64,000 nucleotides of DNA from Colwellia sp. 1_MG-2023. GTDB taxonomy: Bacteria; Pseudomonadota; Gammaproteobacteria; Enterobacterales; Alteromonadaceae. A program made the translations under genes and the position numbers. Positions 37,065 to 45,430 of the stretch are shown here, piece after piece; positions within the stretch are counted from its first letter, which is position 1, and each line of letters begins with the position of its first letter. The notes beneath the pieces are model-generated. The model had not been told where the DNA came from. It saw only the letters and a program-made list of their open reading frames with translations, and made no database searches. The stretch is from positions 62,001-126,000 of the forward strand of contig NZ_JAUOPE010000009.1 in the NCBI RefSeq assembly GCF_030546755.1, in the 5' to 3' direction.

Positions 37065-37877
37065 ATGCGTTTAATTATTTACACCTTATCCGTGCTTCTA
37101 CTTTTGTCTGCCTGTTCAAGTGACTCAAAAAGCGCTAAAAATTCAACGGTAAAAAAAGATGAAACAGTGGTTGAAGTTGAGTTATCTTCGTCAAACTTAC
37201 CTATACCTGATCATCGCTTTTCGAATCATTATCAAATTTTAATTTTTGGCAATAGTCATACTGCGGGGCTAGATCCACTGATAAAACTACTTATCAGCTC
37301 TGGTAATGAAAATCTAACCGTTGAGGTTGTTAATGCCGGTGGAGGCTTTCTTGATAATTCAAGCAGTAAGCAAAGAAGGTTAACACTCTTAGAAAGCCAA
37401 CCATGGACACATGTTATTTTACAAGGTCAAAAATATTCACAATCTGGAGCATATGATTACTCAACCGCGGCAACTAAGGCGTGGATACATACGGCGAAGT
37501 CATTAAATATTACGCCAATTTTGTTTCCTGAACATCCTCAAAGAGGTAACTCAGAAGAAGGAAAACGTATTCATACACTTCATTCAAGCATTGCCGCCAC
37601 ACAAAAAGCCTGTGTAGCACCTGTAGGACTAACTTGGGATAAGGTGATAATGACTGAGCCAACCATTAGTTTGCATCATGACGATGGCAACCATGCCTCA
37701 TTCACAGGAAGATTATTAACCGCATATATTTTCTATGAAGTGATCACCGGCCAACCGGCAGATTTGCTACCGTTACTTAATTCAACGAAGGTCGACGACG
37801 CAACTCAGCAATTTTTAAAGCAACTTGCTTCAGCAACCATTCAAGTCAATCTTCCTTGTAAATTTAAGGACGAATAA
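37065..37877 (+). CDS. SGNH-hydrolase-like lipoprotein
   Basis: 270 residues. A lipoprotein signal ends LLSACSSD (Cys17). The hydrolase block I is LIFGNSHTAG, with the nucleophile Ser after GN (GNSHT instead of GDS). Block II Gly is in NAGGGFLDN, block III Asn-like in ILQGQKYSQ, and block V DGNHASFTG gives the D..H pair. It is probably an outer-membrane-anchored esterase or carbohydrate deacetylase; the substrate is unknown. AAGGA precedes the ATG. It is the divergent partner of the CadC-like regulator. Confidence 0.78.
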   Translation: MRLIIYTLSVLLLLSACSSDSKSAKNSTVKKDETVVEVELSSSNLPIPDHRFSNHYQILIFGNSHTAGLDPLIKLLISSGNENLTVEVVNAGGGFLDNSSSKQRRLTLLESQPWTHVILQGQKYSQSGAYDYSTAATKAWIHTAKSLNITPILFPEHPQRGNSEEGKRIHTLHSSIAATQKACVAPVGLTWDKVIMTEPTISLHHDDGNHASFTGRLLTAYIFYEVITGQPADLLPLLNSTKVDDATQQFLKQLASATIQVNLPCKFKDE

Positions 37878-38081
37878 ATCTCTTATCCATTTTTTCGTCA
37901 TTTACTGTCACTAATTAGCTGTTGATAGCGAATAGTTAGAAACAATAAATGGCGATTAAATACGAAGATTCAGTCATTTTCTCATGAGATAATGTAGTGA
38001 AAAAGTTTAATTAAGGTATAGTTAAATTAACCATGATAAATAGCCATAGAAAAGAGTTAAAAAATTAATCCTCCTACCTCA

Positions 38082-39143
38082 TTGTTAGTCCCCAAAATTA
38101 GTCACACTGAATTAAAAGTCGCGACTTTCAATTTATTTAATTACCTTGAACCGCCGAACGCTTACTATGAATTTGAGCGAATTTATAGCCTTGAACAATG
38201 GCAAAAAAAGCAACACTGGATAGTTAGCTATCTCAATAAATATCAACCAGACATTATTGGTTTTCAAGAAGTATTTAGTATTGAATCATTAAAAACATTA
38301 GTCAGAAAACAAGGTTATTGCCACTTTGCTGTGGTGGACGAACCGCAAATTGAAGGTGACTTTATTTATTCTAAACCTGTAGTCGCCATTGCCTCTAAAT
38401 ACCCAATCATTAAAACCATATCAGTAAAGGTGAATAGGGAATTAGCGGCTCTTATAGGTTTAACGGATCAATTTTCTTTCAGCCGCAACATATTAAGAGC
38501 GACTATTGATATTCCTCATTTAGGTCATACCGACTGCTATGTTGTTCATCTCAAATCTAAACGTTCGATGATCGAATTTGAAGAGAAAAGTGCAAAGCAT
38601 TCACCAGAAAAAACCATCATTGAGTCTCTAAAAGCACAAATTGCCGGCAGTTGGGGTTCAACAATACAACGTGGTAGTGAAGCCACATTATTAATGATAG
38701 AAATGATCAGTCGTCGTGAACACTCAAACCATCCCATTATATTAATGGGCGATTTTAATAACACCTTAGACGATGGAGTATTAAGTCAATTATTAACGAA
38801 TACTTTACGATTTGCTTCAACAACAGATATCGATAATTACCTAACAAAATATTGTTTAAATGATGCTTGGCAGTTAAGTCAAAATGTTGCACTCAATAAT
38901 AGCCTTTCCCAAGATGAAATTAATGAAAAAGCACGTACCCCTACTCATTATTTTGCAGGTAAAGGCTCAGTGTTAGATTACATATTATTATCGTGTGAAT
39001 TTGATGCCAGTTACCACGACAGTCTTTATCAAGTAAGTGACCATCACACTTATGATAAGCATTTGATCAACCCTATCTTTGACTACGATGGTGAAAGTAC
39101 TGACCATGGCATTGTTTTAATCACGTTAACATTAAGGTCATAA
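38082..39143 (+). CDS. Endonuclease/exonuclease/phosphatase family protein
   Basis: 353 residues, cytosolic (no signal). KVATFNLFNYLEPP starts the EEP fold; PDIIGFQEVFS has the metal-binding Glu, NHPIILMGDFNNTLDDG the catalytic Asp-x-Asn, and STDHGIVLI the final Asp-His. These identify a metal-dependent phosphodiesterase or phosphatase; the substrate is unknown. There is no in-frame ATG before the fold. The only usual start is TTG at 38082, with no visible ribosome site, so the 5' end is uncertain. Confidence 0.82.
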   Translation: MLVPKISHTELKVATFNLFNYLEPPNAYYEFERIYSLEQWQKKQHWIVSYLNKYQPDIIGFQEVFSIESLKTLVRKQGYCHFAVVDEPQIEGDFIYSKPVVAIASKYPIIKTISVKVNRELAALIGLTDQFSFSRNILRATIDIPHLGHTDCYVVHLKSKRSMIEFEEKSAKHSPEKTIIESLKAQIAGSWGSTIQRGSEATLLMIEMISRREHSNHPIILMGDFNNTLDDGVLSQLLTNTLRFASTTDIDNYLTKYCLNDAWQLSQNVALNNSLSQDEINEKARTPTHYFAGKGSVLDYILLSCEFDASYHDSLYQVSDHHTYDKHLINPIFDYDGESTDHGIVLITLTLRS

Positions 39144-39311
39144 TGTTAACGTCTTAATGCTAACGCTTAAACCATATTAACACTTACTTAATTTCACTTT
39201 CAGTGCTACTGTTAAGGTAAAGGCGAAAAGGATTGAGTCAGACCTATTAGCCATTCCTGCTAATGATTTACTCTTCGAATATTACCAAATATCAACAAAG
39301 TAAGAGTGAAT

Positions 39312-40073
39312 ATGAAACTTAACATAAAGCAGTTTTTCATTAGCTTAGTGACTTTAGTGGTTATGAGTTTGTCACCTCTTAGCCATGCCAATCAACTCAC
39401 TTTTGTTGCGGAAGATCTACCTCCTTTCCACTTTAAAGACCAAAATAATAAACCAACTGGCGCTTTGGTTGACATGATTGATGCCGTGATGCAGCATGCA
39501 AAACTCCCTTATAAAATTGAATTAATGCCATTTGCTCGTATTTATAATTCAACGATTAAGCAAGAAAATATAGTGATGCTTTCATTAATGAAAAGTGATG
39601 ACAGAGCAGAAAAATTTAAATGGATAGGTAAAAGTTATAAAAGCCAAGCCTTTTTAGTTGGTTTAAAAAGTCGTGCCGATATAAATATAAAAAATCTCGA
39701 ACAAGCAAAGCAATATGTAGTTGGCACTATTCGTGGTTATCATTCCGCTCAATACTTACAAGATGCGGGGTTTACTGTGAAAAAAAACCTGCACTTATCT
39801 GTAAACTATAAGCATATGTGGCGCATGCTATTTGAGAAACATATTGATTTTATTTTAACTAACTTTGTGGCTATTGAACGTGAAATGAACAGTGTTGGCT
39901 TTGATCAAAATAAAATTAAGCCGGTTATTGAATTAACGGATTTTCCCGGTGATTTATTTCTTGCCACCGGTTTATCTACACCCGACGATACCGTTATCAA
40001 ACTTTCAAAAGCATTAGTTCACATTAAAGAAAACGGGACTTATGATAAAATAATGACTAAGTGGGGATTATAA
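39312..40073 (+). CDS. Periplasmic solute-binding-like protein (SBP_bac_3 type), second copy
   Basis: 253 residues. Signal peptide MKLNIKQFFISLVTLVVMSLSPLSHA. The mature part opens LTFVAEDLPPFHFKD and contains VDMIDAVMQ, MPFARIY, VGTIRGYHSAQYLQDAG and a C-terminal NGTYDKIMTKWGL, typical of family-3 binding proteins. The ATG at 39312 is preferred to a GTG at 39306, since AAGAG lies 6 nt before it. No permease genes adjoin. It has the same layout as the protein at 25131-25913 with limited sequence similarity. Confidence 0.82.
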   Translation: MKLNIKQFFISLVTLVVMSLSPLSHANQLTFVAEDLPPFHFKDQNNKPTGALVDMIDAVMQHAKLPYKIELMPFARIYNSTIKQENIVMLSLMKSDDRAEKFKWIGKSYKSQAFLVGLKSRADINIKNLEQAKQYVVGTIRGYHSAQYLQDAGFTVKKNLHLSVNYKHMWRMLFEKHIDFILTNFVAIEREMNSVGFDQNKIKPVIELTDFPGDLFLATGLSTPDDTVIKLSKALVHIKENGTYDKIMTKWGL

Positions 40074-40080
40074 AATAAAT

Positions 40081-40276
40081 AACCTGAACTCGGTTTTAGA
40101 GATTCTTAATTCATTGAAATATATAACTTATATTTCTAGTTTATCTCTAGCTTGATAGTTTTTGCTCAATTCAAGGAAAATACACGCGTCAATAGCTAGT
40201 CTATTGCAAGTGTATTTAACGCTGAAGTTAGTAAAAATAGCTGCTAGAGAAGGATTTATTAAGCCGAGCTCGTGTT
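40081..40276. repeat. 196-bp MITE-like element with a long internal hairpin
   Basis: The ends AACCTGAACTCGGTTTTA and, reverse-complemented, AACACGAGCTCGGCTTAA are imperfect inverted repeats, each followed by a similar A/T-rich stretch. AAAT flanks both sides (40077-40080 and 40277-40280) and could be a target duplication. The centre forms AAATACAC (40178-40185) / GTGTATTT (40210-40217) with CAATAG / CTATTG inside. No coding frame is present. It occupies the gap between the binding-protein gene and the PhnA-like gene. Confidence 0.6.
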
Positions 40277-40331
40277 AAATAGCATTGCTGCTATGCCACT
40301 TGAACTTATAGCTAACTTAAAACGTTAACTT

Positions 40332-40667
40332 CTACGCCATTTTAACTTTATCTGCTTTTATCAGCATATCGCCATAACCTTCTACCTTGCAATCTAAAGG
40401 ATGATCGCCCGCTAATAACCGCTTTATTGTGGCTTTACTGCCAATTTTAAGCACGATAGAACTTCCCTTTACTCTTAAATCTTTTACTAAGGTTAACTTA
40501 TCGCCAACCGATAATTGATTTCCATGGATATCTTTCACAATTATTTCGTCTTCATCTGGCTCAGATGGATCCCATTCATAATGACATTCAGGACAAATTA
40601 AAAGAGATTGATCTTGATAAATATACTCTGAAGAGCAATTTGGGCAATTAGGCAAAGTTTCGCTCAT
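40332..40667 (-). CDS. yjdM: YjdM/PhnA family zinc-ribbon protein
   Basis: 111 residues, cytosolic. The N-terminal zinc ribbon has CPNCSSEYIY and CPECHYEW (four Cys). The PhnA/YjdM core follows: KDIHGNQLSVGDKLTLVKDLRVKG to the end. Despite the PhnA name, E. coli YjdM is not proven to act in phosphonate use. A second protein sharing the core lies at 43441-44010. Confidence 0.9.
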   Translation of the reverse strand: MSETLPNCPNCSSEYIYQDQSLLICPECHYEWDPSEPDEDEIIVKDIHGNQLSVGDKLTLVKDLRVKGSSIVLKIGSKATIKRLLAGDHPLDCKVEGYGDMLIKADKVKMA

Positions 40668-40831
40668 GGTTCACGGTAAAAGGCTGATTTAACACTACTA
40701 TTATTTTATCAAGGTAACGTCATTTTTGAAAAGTAAAAATGAGGACAATTAATTGGTTTTAACGTGTAACTTTTTCTTATTATCGTTAAAATAAATAAAA
40801 TACTTCTGTCGATTTTACTTAAGGTACACCT

Positions 40832-41452
40832 GTGTTCAAAAATATATTATTTAGTATGGTTTTGGTTTTCATATTTTTTACAACAATGCCATTAAATGCC
40901 GCCAATACCAAAGGACAATATATTCAACCAGATAATTTATCACCAAAAGTGCGAATTGATACCTCTATGGGCAGCATAGTAATAGAGCTAGATAGATTAA
41001 GAGCAAAAATTACCGTAGATAACTTTTTAGGTTATGTGATCCGAGGCCAATATGACCAAACACTTATTCATCGCGTAGAAGAAGGTTATTTAATTCAAGG
41101 TGGCGGCTTTATGACAAACTACGCAGAAGTAGAACCGGATGAGCCCATCTTTAATGAATCAGGCAATGGATTAAAAAATAAGGAAGGCACCATTGCTATG
41201 GCAAAACAATTGAGTGACGCTCATTCTGCCACTAATCAATTCTTTATAAATTTAAACGACAACTCTAACTTAGATCCAGGAAATTCATGGGGTTATGCGG
41301 TATTCGGCGAAGTTATTGAAGGTTACGAAGTTTTAGAAGCCATATCTGCAGTAGAAGTGGGTTACAGCGAGCACTTAGGCTACCCGACAGTGCCTAAGAA
41401 AATGATCAAAATTTTAAGAGTAGTTGTACTTGAAGAAGAGGAAATTGATTGA
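40832..41452 (+). CDS. Periplasmic cyclophilin-type peptidyl-prolyl isomerase
   Basis: 206 residues. Signal peptide FKNILFSMVLVFIFFTTMPLNAA, so it is periplasmic like PpiA. The cyclophilin core has TSMGSIVIELDRLRAKITVDNFLGYV, LIHRVEEGYLIQGGGF, AMAKQLSDAHSATNQFFINL and a final GYAVFGEVIEGYEVL. The usual RxxxG substrate-site residues are partly altered (HRVEEGYLIQGG). The start is a GTG at 40832 with AAGG 8 nt upstream. Confidence 0.9.
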   Translation: MFKNILFSMVLVFIFFTTMPLNAANTKGQYIQPDNLSPKVRIDTSMGSIVIELDRLRAKITVDNFLGYVIRGQYDQTLIHRVEEGYLIQGGGFMTNYAEVEPDEPIFNESGNGLKNKEGTIAMAKQLSDAHSATNQFFINLNDNSNLDPGNSWGYAVFGEVIEGYEVLEAISAVEVGYSEHLGYPTVPKKMIKILRVVVLEEEEID

Positions 41453-41532
41453 GCATTTATTCGCTAGCTAAAGTTAATTGAATTTGCTTCATTTTATTTT
41501 CCTTTCTCCTGCTTCAATAGCTGATATTGGTA

Positions 41533-41560
41533 ATTAAAGAGGTCTTATACGATCTTTAAT
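41533..41560. terminator. Weak hairpin between the convergent cyclophilin and GNAT genes
   Basis: ATTAAAGA and TCTTTAAT form an 8-bp stem around a 12-nt loop. The following DNA is not a T run on either strand, so termination is possible but weak. Confidence 0.35.
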
Positions 41561-41633
41561 ACAATACGTCCGAAAATAAACATCAGGCATATTAATTCAA
41601 AAGTATCATCACATAATAGGATCGTTCAACTTT

Positions 41634-42086
41634 CTAATGTTTATCTATACTTGGCAGCCAGCGCATTTGATATTCTAATTGTGTTTCGTTCTCTATTTGA
41701 AATCCTTGTCGTTGATACAGTTTTAACGCTGGATTTGCCAAGAGCACATTTAAAGTAATAGCAAGATTTCTCTCTTGAGCTTTTTTCTTTAATAAAGATA
41801 AAACTCGCGTACCTATGCCACAATTATGAAACGCTGGCAGTATCTGAAATTGCCGTATATGTAACCTATCATCCAATAAGGCAAATTTTACTAGTCCTAT
41901 CTGCTCATTATCTTTATAAATGATATGAGAATCAGTAAAAAACTCATCGATACGTTGAAAATGCTGTTCATCATTCAGCACAAGGCCAGCTTTTTCCAAG
42001 TGTTCTGTCATTGATGCTTTTCTTAGGACAAGCAAAAACGGCTTATCAATTTGACTCGCTCTTTTAAAAGAAATAGTTGTTTTCAT
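41634..42086 (-). CDS. GNAT-family N-acetyltransferase
   Basis: 150 residues, cytosolic. The acetyl-CoA loop is RQFQILPAFHNCGIGTRVLSLL near 74-95 (Q/RxxGxG/A form, here HNCGIG). The fold ends with LANPALKLYQRQGFQIENETQLEYQM. The acceptor substrate is unknown. It sits 49 bp downstream of the EamA transporter gene on the same strand and could be co-transcribed with it behind the attenuator. Confidence 0.85.
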   Translation of the reverse strand: MKTTISFKRASQIDKPFLLVLRKASMTEHLEKAGLVLNDEQHFQRIDEFFTDSHIIYKDNEQIGLVKFALLDDRLHIRQFQILPAFHNCGIGTRVLSLLKKKAQERNLAITLNVLLANPALKLYQRQGFQIENETQLEYQMRWLPSIDKH

Positions 42087-42134
42087 AACAGCAGTTTTTC
42101 AAATAAATAATAGTAAATTATACCTTTCTCATCA

Positions 42135-43052
42135 CTATAGACGAGCTTTGTTTTTTGAGAATTTGATCCGTTTTACCATAGTTGAACTGACTTTAGTGCT
42201 CCATTGAAAGCAACTCAAACCTGCTACAACGAAGGCGGCACCTATCACCAAGTTGAATGATACATGCTCATTGTTTAATAACGCACCCAGCGACAAAGCC
42301 AAAACAGGTGTGATCATAGTAATCAACGCAACTGTACTAGCCGTTAATTTTTGTAGTACGTAAAAATAGGCAATAAAGCCAATCAAAGAACCAAATACTC
42401 CTAAGTAAATAATGGCAAGAATCGAACGTAGATGCCATTGCTGATAATTTAACGAACCATCAAAAATTAACCAAACAATTAGAAATAAAGGTGTACAAAA
42501 CAATAACGCTCCTATGGTCGTTGATAACGGATGAATGGTAATTGTAATACTTTTAACTAACACACCGCTTAAGCTAAAAAATAACACGGCAAAAAGCACC
42601 AAAATAATGCCAATATAGCCGTCTTGCGATAGCAACAAATTATCTATACATACGATGAACAACCCCGTTAAGGCAACCACTAAGGCTATTTTTTTCGTTA
42701 AAGTAAATTTAGGCTCATTGATTAATTTTTGTGCCAACACCCCTGATAAAATAGGGGCTAAGCCAAAAATGAGCGAAATCAAACCTGAAGAAATATATTG
42801 AGCGGCATAATACGAAAGTAACATGCCACCGAAAATACCAAGAGCAGAGAACAGATATAATTTAACGGCATCGCGATGCCACGGTAACTTAATACGATTA
42901 ATTTTTAATAACACTAATCCTAATATTAACGCGATCAACATACGTAATAATACTGCTAACGTTGGATGAACGGATTCACTACTCCAAACAATCCCCAATG
43001 GTGTTGTCGACCAAATTAATACCACGGCAATATAGGCTGTGGAAACATTCAT
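42135..43052 (-). CDS. DMT/EamA family transporter
   Basis: 305 residues with ten predicted transmembrane helices in two EamA repeats, the second ending near GAAFVVAGLSCFQW. The opening AYIAVVLIWSTTPLGIVW is typical of drug/metabolite transporters. The substrate is unknown. AAGGAGAATGC precedes the ATG. The leader carries a Trp-Trp peptide and terminator (43149-43248), suggesting control by tryptophan availability. In E. coli the DMT protein YddG exports aromatic amino acids, but the identity of this one is not shown. Confidence 0.88.
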   Translation of the reverse strand: MNVSTAYIAVVLIWSTTPLGIVWSSESVHPTLAVLLRMLIALILGLVLLKINRIKLPWHRDAVKLYLFSALGIFGGMLLSYYAAQYISSGLISLIFGLAPILSGVLAQKLINEPKFTLTKKIALVVALTGLFIVCIDNLLLSQDGYIGIILVLFAVLFFSLSGVLVKSITITIHPLSTTIGALLFCTPLFLIVWLIFDGSLNYQQWHLRSILAIIYLGVFGSLIGFIAYFYVLQKLTASTVALITMITPVLALSLGALLNNEHVSFNLVIGAAFVVAGLSCFQWSTKVSSTMVKRIKFSKNKARL

Positions 43053-43148
43053 TGCATTCTCCTTGTTCTCATTGCTGAGTTAACGTAATACCAAGGTTAA
43101 AAACTTTGGTAAAAGTGCAATTGATACTGAAGTATTCGCCTAAAAAAC

Positions 43149-43177
43149 AAAAACCGCAGTATACAAACTGCGGTTTT
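43149..43177 (-). terminator. Attenuator terminator upstream of the EamA gene
   Basis: Minus strand: AAAACCGCAGT, loop, ACTGCGGTTTT (11 bp), followed by TGTTTTTT. It lies 97 nt before the EamA start and 27 nt after the leader-peptide stop. Confidence 0.85.
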
Positions 43178-43203
43178 AAAATGTTTAACGTAATAGTTAC
43201 ACT

Positions 43204-43248
43204 TTAGCCCACAGTAAATTCCCACCAGCGCATGACATTATTCGTCAT
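43204..43248 (-). CDS. Putative Trp leader peptide
   Basis: 14-codon frame reading MTNNVMRWWEFTVG, with tandem Trp codons (43227-43222), ending just before the attenuator terminator. E. coli TrpL is also 14 residues with a WW pair. A ribosome stalled on the Trp codons would free ACTGTGG (43215-43209) to pair with the terminator arm, whereas one reaching the stop would cover it. Weakness: AAAAAGG lies only 1 nt from the ATG, so the ribosome site is poor. Confidence 0.5.
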   Translation of the reverse strand: MTNNVMRWWEFTVG

Positions 43249-43282
43249 ACCTTTTTGGCGACAATTGACTGAAATGAGGGTT

Positions 43283-43310
43283 AAAATATTGTTCATTTAA
43301 ATTAATTCAA
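43283..43310 (-). promoter_or_regulatory. Candidate sigma-70 promoter for the attenuated EamA transcript
   Basis: Minus strand: TTGAAT (43310-43305), 16-bp spacer, TATTTT (43288-43283). Transcription would start near 43276, about 28 nt before the leader peptide. Confidence 0.45.
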
Positions 43311-43440
43311 TTTAGCTAAAATTTGTTTTATTTCAAAATTGAGCAAAGAAGTGAAGCTCAATACGTTATATTTTGATAATGACTGCCATCAAGTTTTAAG
43401 TCAATATTTATAAAGTGTTTTTCAAGTAAGTTTAGCTAAT

Positions 43441-44010
43441 TTACGCTTTTTTCAAATAAGCAGCAACCAACACAATACGAGTACCATTTACTTTACCTTC
43501 AATATGCTCAGGGTTATCCGTTAAAGTAATACCACGTACTAAAGTGCCTTGTTTTGCCGTAAAGTTTGCGCCTTTTACTTTTAAGTCTTTAATCAGAGTT
43601 ACATCATCACCGTCATTAAGCTCTGCACCATTACTATCGCGTGTTGGTCCTTCTCGCTCTGCTGCTGCAATCCCCTGCTCGGCCCAGGTTTTTACGTCAT
43701 CTTCCATATAAATCATATCTAAGGCATCTTGCGCCCAACTTTCCGCAGAAAGTTTATGTAGCATGCGATATGACATTACTTGTACCGCAGGCTCTTGATT
43801 CCACATACTATCGTTTAAACAACGCCAATGATTGATATCTAATTCGCTTTTACCATCGATTTGGCTAATACAGTTTTCACACAAATATACACTTTGTTGA
43901 GCGCTCAAATCACTCGTAGGAGGTACAGGATACACAGATAAGTTATTGGTTGATGTGCAAAACTCACAACTACTATTACTACGATTTTTTAATGCTTGCT
44001 CAGTAGGCAT
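43441..44010 (-). CDS. PhnA-domain protein, long form
   Basis: 189 residues. The N-terminal zinc region has SCEFCTSTNNL and YLCENCISQ (paired CxxC). A central Trp-rich helical segment (INHWRCLNDSMWNQEPAVQVMSYRMLHKL) follows, and the C-terminal ~70 residues are the PhnA/YjdM core RDSNGAELNDGDDVTLIKDLKVKG. Start: the ATG at 44010, with AGGAG 7 nt before, rather than the earlier frame start at 44070. The C-terminal core matches the 111-aa YjdM-like protein at 40332-40667. Confidence 0.88.
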   Translation of the reverse strand: MPTEQALKNRSNSSCEFCTSTNNLSVYPVPPTSDLSAQQSVYLCENCISQIDGKSELDINHWRCLNDSMWNQEPAVQVMSYRMLHKLSAESWAQDALDMIYMEDDVKTWAEQGIAAAEREGPTRDSNGAELNDGDDVTLIKDLKVKGANFTAKQGTLVRGITLTDNPEHIEGKVNGTRIVLVAAYLKKA

Positions 44011-44130
44011 AATAAGGCTCCTATAAAATTTGCCGCTATTATGCCTTTTATGATGATCTTCTGCGATCACTTTATAGCGTATACGGTAATTAAATATGCA
44101 AAATGCAATTTTTGTAAAATCAATAATAAT

Positions 44131-44153
44131 AAAAAGGCCGCAAAAGCGACCTT
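44131..44153 (-). terminator. Terminator after the dicarboxylate-type symporter
   Basis: Minus strand: AAGGTCGC-TTTT-GCGGCCTT (8 bp with one G-U), followed by TTTTTATTATTATTG, 29 bp after the stop. Confidence 0.82.
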
Positions 44154-44182
44154 ATTCATTAGGGTGATATAGTTAATATAAG

Positions 44183-45367
44183 TTAACTGTTTATTTCTTT
44201 TGCAGGCTTTGTTACTTCCAGGCCGTCTTCACCGGCAAACTTATCAACCCATAATGCGATAGCGCCATCGCCAGTAACATTACAAGCAGTACCAAAACTA
44301 TCTTGCGCTAAATAAAGAGCAATCATTAATGCTAAAGCAGCATCGGTAAAACCTAGCATGCTCCCTAATAATCCTAAAGCTGACATTACCGCTCCACCAG
44401 GTGCTCCAGGTGCGGCAATCATAGTAACGCCAAGCATTAAAATAAAGCCCATCATAGTAGCAATACTCGGAACAGATAATTCAGGCGTCATTAACATTAC
44501 AGCGGTTGCACAGGTGATAATAGTAATCGTAGATCCACTTAAATGAATAGAGGCACATAAAGGCACAGTAAAGTTAGCAACGCCATCGCTAACATCATTA
44601 GACTTATTCGCTTTTAAAGAAACGGGAATCGTCGCAGCACTCGACATCGTTCCTAAAGCGGTAAAATAAGCTGGCATCATATTTTTCAATAATTTAACTG
44701 GTGATTTACCTGTTGCTGCGCCCGTGGCCACATATAAAACCGTGATCCAAACCCAATGCATAATAAGCGCTAATACCAATACTACGCCAAAAGTTTTTAG
44801 TGTACTAAACACGGTACCGTCTACTGTCATTTCGGCAAAAACACCGGCAATATAAAACGGTAACGCCGGAATAATCACTTTACTTAAAAGCATTTCGATA
44901 ATGTCTTTTGCTTCATTTAAAGTGGTACGTAACGAGTTTGCATTGGTTGCACTGATACCGATACCAAATATAAAGGCGATGGCAAGTGCCGTCATTACAT
45001 CAAATAAAGGTGTAATAGAAATATCAATAAAACCTTTTAGTTTTTCACCTTCTACCGCTTCCACAAGGTGTCCGGCAGTTAACCCCGGTAATACATTACT
45101 GGCAACGATAAATGCTAAGAATCCTGCAATTATCGTTGAACCATAAGCAAGACCGACCGTTTTTCCTAACAATGATCCCGAACCTTGTGGCAATGAAGCA
45201 ATGCCGCTTGCGATATAAAACAAGATGATCAAAGGAATAGTGAATTTAATTAACTGACCAATGAGGTTTTGAATCGTAAAAGTAAATTGAACGAGCACAT
45301 CTGGCGCGTATAAACCAATTAACATACCAGCAACAATACCAGCAATTAACTTTAAAACTAAATTCAT
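44183..45367 (-). CDS. Dicarboxylate/amino acid:cation symporter (DAACS)
   Basis: 394 residues, about eight transmembrane helices and two re-entrant loops. The serine-rich HP1-type loop is TMSSAATIPVS and the HP2-like region is VTMIAAPGAPGGAVMSALG, followed by DSFGTACNVTGDGAIALWVDKF. It probably imports an anionic amino acid or dicarboxylate with Na+ or H+. The ATG at 45367 is chosen because GGAG lies 6 nt upstream; the longer frame to 45415 begins in an Ile run. The exact substrate is not resolved. Confidence 0.9.
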   Translation of the reverse strand: MNLVLKLIAGIVAGMLIGLYAPDVLVQFTFTIQNLIGQLIKFTIPLIILFYIASGIASLPQGSGSLLGKTVGLAYGSTIIAGFLAFIVASNVLPGLTAGHLVEAVEGEKLKGFIDISITPLFDVMTALAIAFIFGIGISATNANSLRTTLNEAKDIIEMLLSKVIIPALPFYIAGVFAEMTVDGTVFSTLKTFGVVLVLALIMHWVWITVLYVATGAATGKSPVKLLKNMMPAYFTALGTMSSAATIPVSLKANKSNDVSDGVANFTVPLCASIHLSGSTITIITCATAVMLMTPELSVPSIATMMGFILMLGVTMIAAPGAPGGAVMSALGLLGSMLGFTDAALALMIALYLAQDSFGTACNVTGDGAIALWVDKFAGEDGLEVTKPAKEINS

Positions 45368-45430
45368 AAAATCTCCGATTATTATAATAATTGTACGGTT
45401 ATAGAGTAGGAACACTCTGATAGTTTCATT

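Larger units (their letters stand above)
43053..43440 (-). promoter_or_regulatory. Leader region of the EamA gene with candidate Trp attenuator
   Basis: 388-bp gap. In minus-strand order it holds a promoter (43310-43283), a 14-codon leader peptide (43248-43204), a terminator (43177-43149) and the EamA ribosome site. The leader segment 43215-43209 (ACTGTGG) can pair with the terminator's 5' arm 43173-43167 (CCGCAGT) with one G-U, acting as antiterminator. The 130 bp nearest the PhnA gene shows nothing else. Confidence 0.55.
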
